From Ferdinandcohnia sp036962685 (GTDB taxonomy: Bacteria > Bacillota > Bacilli > Bacillales > Bacillaceae_L), in NCBI RefSeq assembly GCF_036962685.1, contig NZ_JBALOP010000028.1:21402-85401 (forward strand): a stretch of 64,000 bases of DNA. The letters run 5' to 3'. Numbering within the stretch: position 1 is the stretch's first letter; every line of letters begins with the position of its first letter. Position numbers and translations under genes: made by a program. Positions 7,771 through 14,880 of the stretch are shown in pieces. The notes under the pieces were generated by a model, which made no database searches, was not told the origin of the DNA, and was given only the letters and a program-made list of their open reading frames with translations.

Positions 7771-7808
7771 AGGCCAATCATGGGAGGCAACGTGATTGGT
7801 CTTTTTTT
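7771..7808 (+). terminator. Intrinsic terminator of the sigma factor gene
   Basis: GGCCAATCA pairs with TGATTGGTC around 12 bases and is followed by seven T. Confidence 0.88.
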
Positions 7809-7857
7809 ATAGAGTTCTATTAAGGTATAATTATCCAATAATGACAATTTGTTGGGG

Positions 7858-8490
7858 ATGAAGAGAGTGAGAGTCGGAGTTTTATTTGGGGTTGCGATAT
7901 TAATAGGAGTTTTGCTAGGATTTTTGGATGTAGGTCAACCGACCAGTATGATCATAAGCATGATAGTCATAGTGTGTCTAACTACTTACCTATTTATTTA
8001 TCCGATTTATTGGGAGAAAAATGTAGAAAAGATAGAGGCCTATCTTAAGAAACGAAGAAAAAATCCGGCATTTAAGCTCTATTACGGGATGGGCAATCAG
8101 ATTGATCAGGATGTGAAAGAAGCAACGGAAGCTTTACTTGAAAAATATAAGCATCCCGCAAAACAGGCATTGTTTAAGACTTTGTATGCATTATACGAGG
8201 ATGATATTTTACGAGTGAAGAAGGACATTGAGGACATCCATCCACCACAGTATAAAGCTTATTATCAAGCAATTGTCGCTGTGGAGGAAGGTAAATTGGA
8301 GAAGGCGGCTGAGCTTTGTGATCAGGTGAAATCTGAATGGATGAAGCATGCCCTGGCTGCTGGGATCGCGAAAAAGAAAGGGAATCACGAAGAGTATGTC
8401 GCCGAGATAGGAAAAGCGTTTGAGAAAACACGAGGAATGCAAAGGTATGTCATTTATAAGCAATACGAGAAGGATTTGAAGGCAAATTAA
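7858..8490 (+). CDS. Membrane-anchored helical protein of unknown function
   Basis: About 210 residues with two N-terminal membrane segments (VGVLFGVAILIGVLLGFLD and SMIISMIVIVCLTTYLFIYPIY) followed by a cytoplasmic alpha-helical part of about 150 residues. That part has short helix pairs such as PPQYKAYYQAIVAVEEGKLE that look like TPR-type repeats. The start is uncertain: TTG 7849, ATG 7858 and GTG 7867 are all in frame and the only G-rich stretch (GGGG at 7854-7857) is too close to the first two. I do not recognise the family. The gene is isolated by a terminator on the left and repeats on the right. Confidence 0.72.
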   Translation: MKRVRVGVLFGVAILIGVLLGFLDVGQPTSMIISMIVIVCLTTYLFIYPIYWEKNVEKIEAYLKKRRKNPAFKLYYGMGNQIDQDVKEATEALLEKYKHPAKQALFKTLYALYEDDILRVKKDIEDIHPPQYKAYYQAIVAVEEGKLEKAAELCDQVKSEWMKHALAAGIAKKKGNHEEYVAEIGKAFEKTRGMQRYVIYKQYEKDLKAN

Positions 8491-8508
8491 TAGAGTGTGA
8501 TTGATGGA

Positions 8509-8690
8509 ATTGCGTTATAGCTTTNNNNNNNNNNNNNNNNNNNNNNNNNNNNNNNNNNNNNNNNNNNNNNNNNNNNNNNNNNNNNNNNNNNNNGGAATTG
8601 CGTTATAGCTTTAATAATTGCGCTTTAGTGGACAGGAATTGCGTTATAGCTTTAATAATTGCGTTATAACGGAAAGGGATTGCATCTTTG
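8509..8690 (+). repeat. Family D array, 20-21 bp period (AATTGCGTTATAGC words), with assembly gap
   Basis: The word TTGCG recurs at 8599, 8618, 8639 and 8659, with TTGCA at 8680 (spacings 19, 21, 20, 21), and another copy at 8510 lies before a run of N. Two alternating forms are seen: AATTGCGTTATAGCTTT and AATTGCG(C/T)TTTA. The true copy number is unknown because the assembly broke inside the array. Confidence 0.85.
8525..8593. other. Assembly gap (69 N) inside the family D array
   Basis: All bases are N. The flanks on both sides carry the same GGAATTGCGTTATAGCTTT word, so the gap is most likely a collapsed repeat. Confidence 0.98.
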
Positions 8691-8770
8691 ATTGGACACT
8701 TGCCTATAAGAAGCGGGGTTTGCACCATCGGTGCCAAGAACTCCATATTCGGTGCTTCTACACAAAATTA

Positions 8771-8794
8771 GGGTGGTGACAGCAGTCACCACCC
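8771..8794. terminator. Perfect hairpin after the 41-aa minus-strand gene
   Basis: GGGTGGTGAC and GTCACCACCC form a perfect 10-bp stem with a 4-base loop. It lies five bases downstream of the minus-strand stop codon. The following T tract on the minus strand is weak (TAATTTTG). Confidence 0.7.
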
Positions 8795-8799
8795 ATTGT

Positions 8800-8925
8800 T
8801 CATTTCTTCAGTTTTTCTTCGACGAGGTGGTAGAACCTTTGCCAAGGTTCGGTTTTGTCTTTGTGCTTTTCACTTGGCACAAATTTTTTTGTCTTTTTCT
8901 TTGGTTTGGTTGTTTTTTCTGCCAA
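8800..8925 (-). CDS. Small, highly basic protein (41 aa)
   Basis: A 41-residue frame beginning TTG, preceded by AAAGGAG nine bases upstream. The N-terminal 25 residues are a lysine/threonine-rich tail (MAEKTTKPKKKTKKFVPSEK) and the C-terminal part PWQRFYHLVEEKLKK is a probable amphipathic helix. It has 14 Lys or Arg in the first 30 residues, a composition seen in small nucleic-acid-binding or ribosome-associated proteins. It is bounded by a perfect hairpin downstream and by the family E array upstream. I do not recognise the family. Confidence 0.65.
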   Translation of the reverse strand: MAEKTTKPKKKTKKFVPSEKHKDKTEPWQRFYHLVEEKLKK

Positions 8926-8948
8926 ATGAATCAGCTCCTTTGGTTTTG

Positions 8949-9277
8949 CGGTATATCGTGTAGCGATTTACTAGCAGATGATATATCGCTGGCCATTTTT
9001 TGGTATATCGCAATGCAAGATTACGCGGATTGGTATACCGCTAGACGCTTTAGCGGTATATCGCGATGCAAGATTACTCGGATTGGTATATCGCTAGACG
9101 CTTTAGCGGTATATCGCGATGCGAGATTACTTGGATTGATATATCGCTAGACGCTTTAGCGGTATATCGCGATGCAAGTTTACATTGATTGGTATACCGC
9201 TAGCGCAGTTTACGATATATCACACCGCAAGATTCTAGCCACTGATATACCGAATAGGAGTTATTCGGTATATCGAT
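8949..9277. repeat. Family E: tandem 53-bp array of palindromes
   Basis: TATATCG/TATACCG boxes alternate at spacings of 30 and 23 bases: 8952, 8982, 9004, 9034, 9057, 9087, 9110, 9140, 9163, 9193, 9215, 9246 and 9269. This gives six units of 53 bp. Each unit holds an inverted repeat such as TATACCGCTA-GACGCTT-TAGCGGTATA and a conserved linker TCGCGATGCAAGATTAC. The last unit has different arms, TATACCGAATA and TATTCGGTATA, which still pair. Short frames cross the array on the plus strand but show no protein features. Confidence 0.92.
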
Positions 9278-9353
9278 GGGTAAGATTTACGTACCCGATA
9301 AACTGTAAAGTCCGTTCAAGAAAAAATCCACCGGGAAATCCGATTTGGGGCTG

Positions 9354-9468
9354 ACAAGGAACCAGTCCCTATCCCACCCAAATTTGGCTATTGGTAAAAA
9401 GTAGGGAAACGGCGGAACCGTCCCCATGTTTACCTGGAGCTGGGACAAGGGACCTGTCCCCCTGTCCC
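9354..9468. repeat. Family B palindromes, locus B2
   Basis: A degenerate unit (GACAAGGAACCAGTCCC and neighbours) is followed at 9431-9468 by a good one, GGGACAAGGGACC and TGTCCCCCTGTCCCA. The good copy stops two bases before the ywqA stop codon. Confidence 0.8.
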
Positions 9469-9469
9469 A

Positions 9470-12196
9470 CTAAAACACCCCAAGCAGCTCCTTGAGTTCG
9501 TTTGTAGAGAGCTCGGTGATCCAGTTTTCGCTGGTGATGATTTCGTCGTTCAGCGACTGCTTTTTTTCGAGCATTTCGTCGATTTTTTCTTCGAGTGTGC
9601 CGGTGGCGATAAGCTTGTGCACGTGCACGAAGCGCTTTTGGCCGATGCGGTAGGCACGGTCGGTTGCTTGGTTTTCGACGGCTGGGTTCCACCAGCGATC
9701 ATAGTGGATGACATGGTTCGCTTCCGTTAGGTTCAATCCGGTTCCGCCTGCCTTCAGTGACAGTATCAGGATATTAAACTCACGATTTTGGAAGCCGTCA
9801 ATCATCTTGTCACGCTGCACTTTCGGAACACTTCCGTTCAAGAATTGTACGGGTTCGTTAAAGCGCTTTTGTAGCACATCCTGAATCATCTCGCCCATTT
9901 GAATATATTGTGTGAAAATCAAACAGCTTTCGTCCTGATCGCGAATGTGGTCGACCAACTCTAGCAATTTCTCCATTTTTACGGAGCGCTCATCAACCTT
10001 CTTAGGAGCTTGCTCCTTTAAATAAAGTGCAGGATGGTCACAGACCTGCTTCAACTGCCCAAGCATTTTTAAAATCAAACCTTTACGCTGCATGCCTGCA
10101 AGCTGTTCAACTTGGTCCAATGTATCCTTCACAAGCTGCTCGTATATCGAAGCCTGTTCCACCGTTAATGGACAATATTCCTTCTGCTCAAGCTTATCCG
10201 GTAGGTTCAGTGCAACGGCTTCGTCATTTTTCGTACGTCTTAGTAAAAATGGCTTGATCAAACGCTGTAGCTGGGCAATCGTTTCCCCATCATGGTCCTT
10301 TTCAATTGGGGACACAAAACGTTTTTGGAAACCGGCGAGGCTGCCTAAATAGCCACGATTGATAAAGTCAAAAATCGACCAAAGCTCGGTTAACCGGTTT
10401 TCCATCGGTGTTCCAGTCAACGCAATATTGTGGTCGCCTCTCAATTTACGGATCGCGCGTGACTGCTTGGTTTGCGCGTTTTTAATATTTTGCGCCTCGT
10501 CCAAGCAAATCGTACCCCAGTCAAAAGCAGAAATTTCTTCCTCATCCAAATGGGACAACCCGTAGGAGGTGAGGACAATGTCAGCTTGACTAACGCCTTC
10601 AACAAACTCTTCCCCCTTCAATCGATTCGAGCCGTAATGAAGGTGAACGCGTAAGTCAGGTCCGAATTTTTCAAGCTCCTTTTGCCAGTTTCCTAGGACG
10701 GATGTTGGGCAGATGATGAGCGCGGGCTTCGTACTGCTTTCTTTTACCGCTAAAAAGTAAGCAATCATTTGAATCGTTTTCCCGAGTCCCATATCATCGG
10801 CAAGGCAGGCCCCAAATCCCAAGCGTCTTAAAAATAAGAGCCAATCAACACCCTGCTGCTGATACGGACGGAGTTCACCTTTAAACGTTTCCGGAATGTC
10901 AGCCGAAGGGATCTCTTTGATATCCGTTAGCTGGGTAATCATTTGCGACATATGGCGATTGAGCTCGATTTGCACGCCTGCAAATGCGCTTGCAGCCTCT
11001 TGTTCCTCACGTTCTGCTTTTTCCGAAAGCGAAAGTAGCTCCTGCTCAAGAACATCGCGGACATGAAGCCCTTCTTTGTTTGCGCGCGCCAGAATTGACT
11101 GAACCTGTTTGATAAACGCAGGGTCAAGCTTGATCCATTTTCCACGGATGTTGATTAAGCGTCTTTGCTCGTTTACAAGTGACAAGAATTCTTCTTCAGA
11201 AAGCTCAACCCCATTTGTTGAAAAACGCCAGTCAAAATTGATGATGGACTGCAAGCCTACGAAGGATTGACGGCCACCACCTGCCGATGTTTTGACCTTT
11301 GCTTTGATAGCAAGCTGGGCGTCCTTGATGGCTTGCCACCAGGCAGGTAAAAGGATGCCGACTCCGGCCTCTATAAGCTTTGTGCTTGCTTCCGTTAAAA
11401 AGTCCCACGCCTGACGCTCATTTAACTCGTGAACAATGCTGTCTCCATCACGAAGCCATGGAACGAGCTTACACCACATCGCTTGGTCGCTCTCAACTTT
11501 GCCCGCAAATGCTGTCCATTCTTTTGGCATAGTGGTATACAATGTATGAGGTTTTTCTTTCTTGCGAAGCACAGTGTGAAGTGTCCAAGTCCCATTATCT
11601 ACCTCGGGTTCTTCAATCTGCAGCATCACGTCAAATGGTGTGTGATCTTCCTTCCAACCAATTCGTTCGAGCCAATTGTTTTCATCGACGACTGACTCTG
11701 CGCCGGCGGTACTTTTTACAAGAGGAAAGGTATCTAAGATCTCTTCCCAGGCGTCACTAAGAGTTGAATCGGATTGAATCCAGTCGGTGATGGCTTCTGA
11801 AAACCACTCGGCAGTAAAGCCAGTTAGCTCAGGGCCAATCGGTTTCCAGCCAAAGCGTCCAGTCTCGTGCCAGTATTCGAAGTCAGGCATGAATTCGCCG
11901 TCTTCAATGAGTGGTAACAGGTTTCTTGAAATTTCATGATAGTGTTGGGCATTCTCACTTAGCTCAATTTGGATAAGTGAATTGATGGGCAATTCGGCGA
12001 AAAAGGTAAACGCCTGCCAGGGTGAAAGCCGGACCGTATTTTCTTTCTCTTCGAGGAAGGTCCCGAAAAAGGAGGCTTCATGCCAGACAAAGAGATGTTG
12101 CTTCCACTCTTCCACTTTGAGCTCGCTGCCATTTTCAGTTGTACACCAAACATCAAAGCCTGTTTCCGCGTTCCATTCTGCATGGACTAAAAACAT
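9470..12196 (-). CDS. ywqA: SNF2-family helicase/ATPase YwqA
   Basis: A 908-residue Swi2/Snf2 DNA translocase. The N-terminal 440 residues form the bacterial SNF2-associated region (including the GRQSFVGLQSIINFDW segment). The motor follows: motif I DDMGLGKTIQ, motif II DEAQNIKN, motif III LTGTPMEN, motif V LKAGGTGLNL and motif VI QATDRAYRIGQ, all intact. It ends NELKELLGVF. Such proteins move along double-stranded DNA and are usually linked to repair or transcription-coupled remodelling. Start 12196 is chosen because GGGGTGAG abuts the alternative ATG at 12202. It follows ywqB by 15 bases, the same pair as in B. subtilis, so the two are probably one operon and may form a complex. Confidence 0.95.
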   Translation of the reverse strand: MFLVHAEWNAETGFDVWCTTENGSELKVEEWKQHLFVWHEASFFGTFLEEKENTVRLSPWQAFTFFAELPINSLIQIELSENAQHYHEISRNLLPLIEDGEFMPDFEYWHETGRFGWKPIGPELTGFTAEWFSEAITDWIQSDSTLSDAWEEILDTFPLVKSTAGAESVVDENNWLERIGWKEDHTPFDVMLQIEEPEVDNGTWTLHTVLRKKEKPHTLYTTMPKEWTAFAGKVESDQAMWCKLVPWLRDGDSIVHELNERQAWDFLTEASTKLIEAGVGILLPAWWQAIKDAQLAIKAKVKTSAGGGRQSFVGLQSIINFDWRFSTNGVELSEEEFLSLVNEQRRLINIRGKWIKLDPAFIKQVQSILARANKEGLHVRDVLEQELLSLSEKAEREEQEAASAFAGVQIELNRHMSQMITQLTDIKEIPSADIPETFKGELRPYQQQGVDWLLFLRRLGFGACLADDMGLGKTIQMIAYFLAVKESSTKPALIICPTSVLGNWQKELEKFGPDLRVHLHYGSNRLKGEEFVEGVSQADIVLTSYGLSHLDEEEISAFDWGTICLDEAQNIKNAQTKQSRAIRKLRGDHNIALTGTPMENRLTELWSIFDFINRGYLGSLAGFQKRFVSPIEKDHDGETIAQLQRLIKPFLLRRTKNDEAVALNLPDKLEQKEYCPLTVEQASIYEQLVKDTLDQVEQLAGMQRKGLILKMLGQLKQVCDHPALYLKEQAPKKVDERSVKMEKLLELVDHIRDQDESCLIFTQYIQMGEMIQDVLQKRFNEPVQFLNGSVPKVQRDKMIDGFQNREFNILILSLKAGGTGLNLTEANHVIHYDRWWNPAVENQATDRAYRIGQKRFVHVHKLIATGTLEEKIDEMLEKKQSLNDEIITSENWITELSTNELKELLGVF

Positions 12197-12211
12197 GATC
12201 ATCTCACCCCT

Positions 12212-13810
12212 TTACTCTGAAATCATGGAAGCCCGGAGTAGCTCTTGCTGGAAGGCACGTAATCGTTTATTCACAGCGGCAAGCTTTGTAATATAGTCAT
12301 CCCAACGGTCTTCTTGTTTTAATTTTTTGTAATGTGTACGGACTTTGCGCAAATATTTAACGGCCTTTTTATAGCTTGGCCGGTTTTTACCCTCAATCGC
12401 CTTAGCGATGGCTTGGTGGTAAAGAGGAAGCAAAACGGCACGATCAAGGGCTTCGATTTCTTTTAAAATATAGCGGTCCATGTCATCGACCTCATAGCCG
12501 ACCATGATTTGCAGTTCGACCCATTCCCGGTATTGTTCGGTGTCAAGTAAAAAGTCATTGTATTCAACATAGCTATACGGTAGTAGCAGTTTCAGAGCCT
12601 TGGTATAAACGGCTGAATCGCGTTCATCCGCATACATCATGATATTTTGTAAAAATAGCCTTGTCATGTGGCGGCGCCCTTCATAGCTTTGAATGCCCAA
12701 AATATACTCTTGGGCTCCATCTACGGCATGTTCAATCCACAAGCGAGCCCTGTCCCAGTTCTTTCCTTCAGATAGATAGGAAATCCACCAAAAACTATAC
12801 GGTACCGCTAAATGTCCTAACTTTTTCATCGTTTCAATGGCAGTCGAATCGTCTTTTTGTAAAAAGCGAATATGGGCATAGGCAATCAATTGCACTGGAT
12901 GTTCAATGTCCAATGCAGCTTCTTCAATTTCAAGCCATTTTTTTCGATTAAAAAAGGTTGTCCAAAGCAAACGGTACATTTGCATGCGCTCGTACTGAAA
13001 CATGGTTTCACTAAGAAGTGTTTCGCGGACAAGCTCGAGGCTTTCCTCAAGCAGTCCGTCAAGTGAGAATGGGAGAGACACCTTCCGCATTTCAAGCGAG
13101 TTATCGAGCACGACATCTGTGAAGTTATGAAAGTATGGCTTAATATACGTGTCCACCTGGTAATTTTTCACTTCGATTTGGTCAAGCAACTCGACCGTTT
13201 TTCGAATGCAAAAAAGAGTCGCGTGGATGAGAAATAAGCGTTTGAGTTCCTCAGAACGAGGTGCTTTCCTTTTTAAAGTTTGAAAAAGGGAATGGTACAA
13301 GGTCGCGAAATGATACACATTTTTTTCACGGTGACCTGATTCAAAACGCTTATATTCACTGTTGAAAAGGGTTAGCCAGCTCTCAAGTGAATTCTCCTTG
13401 TATTCGACACGCTGTAGGGCGTTTCCTTTTATAACGGGAATCGAGGCTAGCGTTGGCTTTGGTTTGTTGCCGGCTTTCCATTGTTCAAGCAAGGACCCTA
13501 CCCGGTCAACACTTGCATACATATAGAAAAACAGCGCCATCCGATGCCGGCAAAAGGACGGATCTGGGCATGTACAGCTGCTCATTTCTAAAAAATCGAG
13601 GTCAAGTGTGACATCTACAGGAGTGACGTCCTGCACACGGCCCTCAATGGTTTGTCCGTTGTATTGTACATTATAAACACTACCCTGACGGTAGAGGTTG
13701 AGTCCTTTTTTAATTAAAGTACGGTCCTCTTCATTTTCGAAAGTAATCATGGCGCGAAGCTTTTCGGAAAAATGCATGACCGCATCCTTAGGAATATCGT
13801 TTTGAAGCAA
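12212..13810 (-). CDS. ywqB: SWIM zinc-finger protein YwqB
   Basis: A protein of about 532 residues with a SWIM finger near residues 70-90: CTCPD followed by FCRHRMALFF, the CxC...CxH pattern. SWIM domains bind DNA or protein and are frequently encoded next to SNF2 ATPases. The remainder is helical, with repeated YRLLW and YAHIRFLQ-like segments. I place the start at TTG 13810, about 10 bases after GGGGAGTGAG. The in-frame GTG at 13828 lies within that site and is unlikely. A family A repeat in the same orientation ends about 10 bases upstream of the ribosome binding site, as it does at fabZ. Confidence 0.9.
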   Translation of the reverse strand: MLQNDIPKDAVMHFSEKLRAMITFENEEDRTLIKKGLNLYRQGSVYNVQYNGQTIEGRVQDVTPVDVTLDLDFLEMSSCTCPDPSFCRHRMALFFYMYASVDRVGSLLEQWKAGNKPKPTLASIPVIKGNALQRVEYKENSLESWLTLFNSEYKRFESGHREKNVYHFATLYHSLFQTLKRKAPRSEELKRLFLIHATLFCIRKTVELLDQIEVKNYQVDTYIKPYFHNFTDVVLDNSLEMRKVSLPFSLDGLLEESLELVRETLLSETMFQYERMQMYRLLWTTFFNRKKWLEIEEAALDIEHPVQLIAYAHIRFLQKDDSTAIETMKKLGHLAVPYSFWWISYLSEGKNWDRARLWIEHAVDGAQEYILGIQSYEGRRHMTRLFLQNIMMYADERDSAVYTKALKLLLPYSYVEYNDFLLDTEQYREWVELQIMVGYEVDDMDRYILKEIEALDRAVLLPLYHQAIAKAIEGKNRPSYKKAVKYLRKVRTHYKKLKQEDRWDDYITKLAAVNKRLRAFQQELLRASMISE

Positions 13811-13835
13811 AGTGGTCTCACTCCCCACAAAAAAA

Positions 13836-14032
13836 TCAAATGCGCCTTGGCGTATTTGCCGCCCGATTTTTTTAGGCCCACACGAGGTGGGTCACAAAGA
13901 CGTTGCCACAGGATGTGGCGTTTTTAGTCTTTGGTCATAAGCTCGAAAAGTTTCCTTTGAAAAATCGTGGCATCCGCCGGAGGCTGTAACCTTATTCAGC
14001 AGAAGTGCCTCACTTCGGCTGAATAAGGTTAC
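13836..14032 (-). repeat. Family A multi-hairpin repeat, copy A2
   Basis: Read on the minus strand it starts with a long stem (arms near 13986-14007 and 14011-14032). The stem has 15 perfect pairs, one mismatch and six more pairs. The CTCCGGCGGA, GCCAC-ATCCT-GTGGC, CCCAC...TGGGCC and GGCGCATTTGA blocks follow in the same order as in A1. It ends next to the ywqB ribosome binding site. Relative to A1 a T-A pair in the stem has become C-G. Confidence 0.88.
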
Positions 14033-14129
14033 ATCATTTTATTATACCGCAAAAAAGGAAAAATTGGGATTTTGGTAATTGGGATGTCTGTGATGTTTAC
14101 CTCAATTTAGAAATATTTTCTAAAAGACA

Positions 14130-14332
14130 GTCGCAAAAAAGGAGCCTCCAGCGTACATGTATAGTAATTACTTGGCGGAGATGGTTTCTCCATCCAACCT
14201 CCCCAAGGATCATTTTCTCCCAAAGTGCCGTAATGGCACTTATTGAACTTTATTATGCTTGGTGGAGGCGTCTCCATCCTTCACCAGGCGATCTTTAACA
14301 GATGGCACTTTTTCAGCTAGGAGTGAACATAA
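14130..14332 (+). promoter_or_regulatory. Hairpin-rich leader upstream of the 53-aa gene
   Basis: Several short stems occur in sequence: GGAGATGG-TTT-CTCCATCC with one interior mismatch, GTGCC-GTAAT-GGCAC, TGGAG-GCGT-CTCCA, and GCGATCT-TTAAC-AGATGGC followed by ACTTTTT. The last one resembles an intrinsic terminator about 10 bases before the ribosome binding site of the next gene. This could be an attenuated leader or the end of a short transcript. I could not match it to a known riboswitch. Confidence 0.4.
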
Positions 14333-14333
14333 A

Positions 14334-14495
14334 TTGGATTATATATCTTCAGATAAGGTTATTTCGATTGATGAGAACAGGGTAAGAAGAGCGTTAATTC
14401 GTGCCTACATGAAGGGAGAAAGAAATTCAGAAATTGATATGAAGCAATTTATTCAAGACTTAGCAAATGATATTAAAGGGTCCCCGACAACATAA
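14334..14495 (+). CDS. Small protein of unknown function (53 aa)
   Basis: The start is TTG 14334, preceded by AGGAGTGA. The product MDYISSDKVISIDENRV...SPTT is hydrophilic, with a probable helix RRALIRAYMKGERNSEIDMKQFIQDLAND in the middle. There is no signal peptide or membrane segment. The frame extends 25 codons further upstream, but those codons run through the hairpin region. A terminator follows. I do not recognise the family; a small cytoplasmic regulator or adaptor is possible. Confidence 0.65.
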   Translation: MDYISSDKVISIDENRVRRALIRAYMKGERNSEIDMKQFIQDLANDIKGSPTT

Positions 14496-14554
14496 ATTTT
14501 TTGCCTACTGTCGTAATTCGACACCATCCCAGATGGTACAGGCACTTTTAAAGC

Positions 14555-14586
14555 AACTGTCTACCAAAAAGGGGGACAGTTTTTTA
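14555..14586 (+). terminator. Intrinsic terminator of the 53-aa gene
   Basis: AACTGTC and GACAGTT flank a 12-base loop and are followed by TTTTTT. Confidence 0.85.
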
Positions 14587-14674
14587 ACATTCGGACAAGT
14601 TGTACTACTTTTGGTGTATAGAAATAATAAATTTGGGTCATAGAAATTTTCTCGTTTTTTTGACATAATTGTCA

Positions 14675-14755
14675 CCACAAACATTTACCGGTGTTTGTGG
14701 TTACCCAGCATTGGTCAGTGGTTTTCAAGCCATTAGACTAGTCTGGGTTTTTGTT
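14675..14755 (+). ncRNA. Candidate structured RNA with terminator
   Basis: A perfect 9-bp hairpin (CCACAAACA / TGTTTGTGG, 14675-14700) is followed at 14702-14755 by a longer stem that begins ACCCAG and closes CTGGGTTTTTG, with inner pairing TGG/CCA. TTGACA at 14659 could be a -35 box but I see no clear -10 box. It lies between a terminator and the histidine kinase gene, so it could also be an attenuator in the kinase leader. Confidence 0.35.
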
Positions 14756-14880
14756 AGGTTTATATGAATTTTTCAAGTTTGAATCCGTATTCAGCGGTTT
14801 AGTTTGAGATTTTTTTATGATATGTATAATATGGTGATAATAAGCCTAATTAACTGAATGTTATGATAAGGGGGAAAGAT

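Noticed and set aside
8509..9277. CRISPR array
   Set aside because: Repeat units are too short (20 bp) or palindromic throughout (53 bp), there are no unique 30-40 bp spacers, and no cas genes are present.
8731..9354. Plus-strand reading frames of 139 and 60 codons across the family E region
   Set aside because: They translate the repeat array into repeating, biased sequence, lack ribosome binding sites, and overlap a better minus-strand small gene.
14130..14332. Known riboswitch (T-box, GEMM or similar) before the 53-aa gene
   Set aside because: Hairpins are visible but none of the conserved aptamer blocks I know could be aligned.
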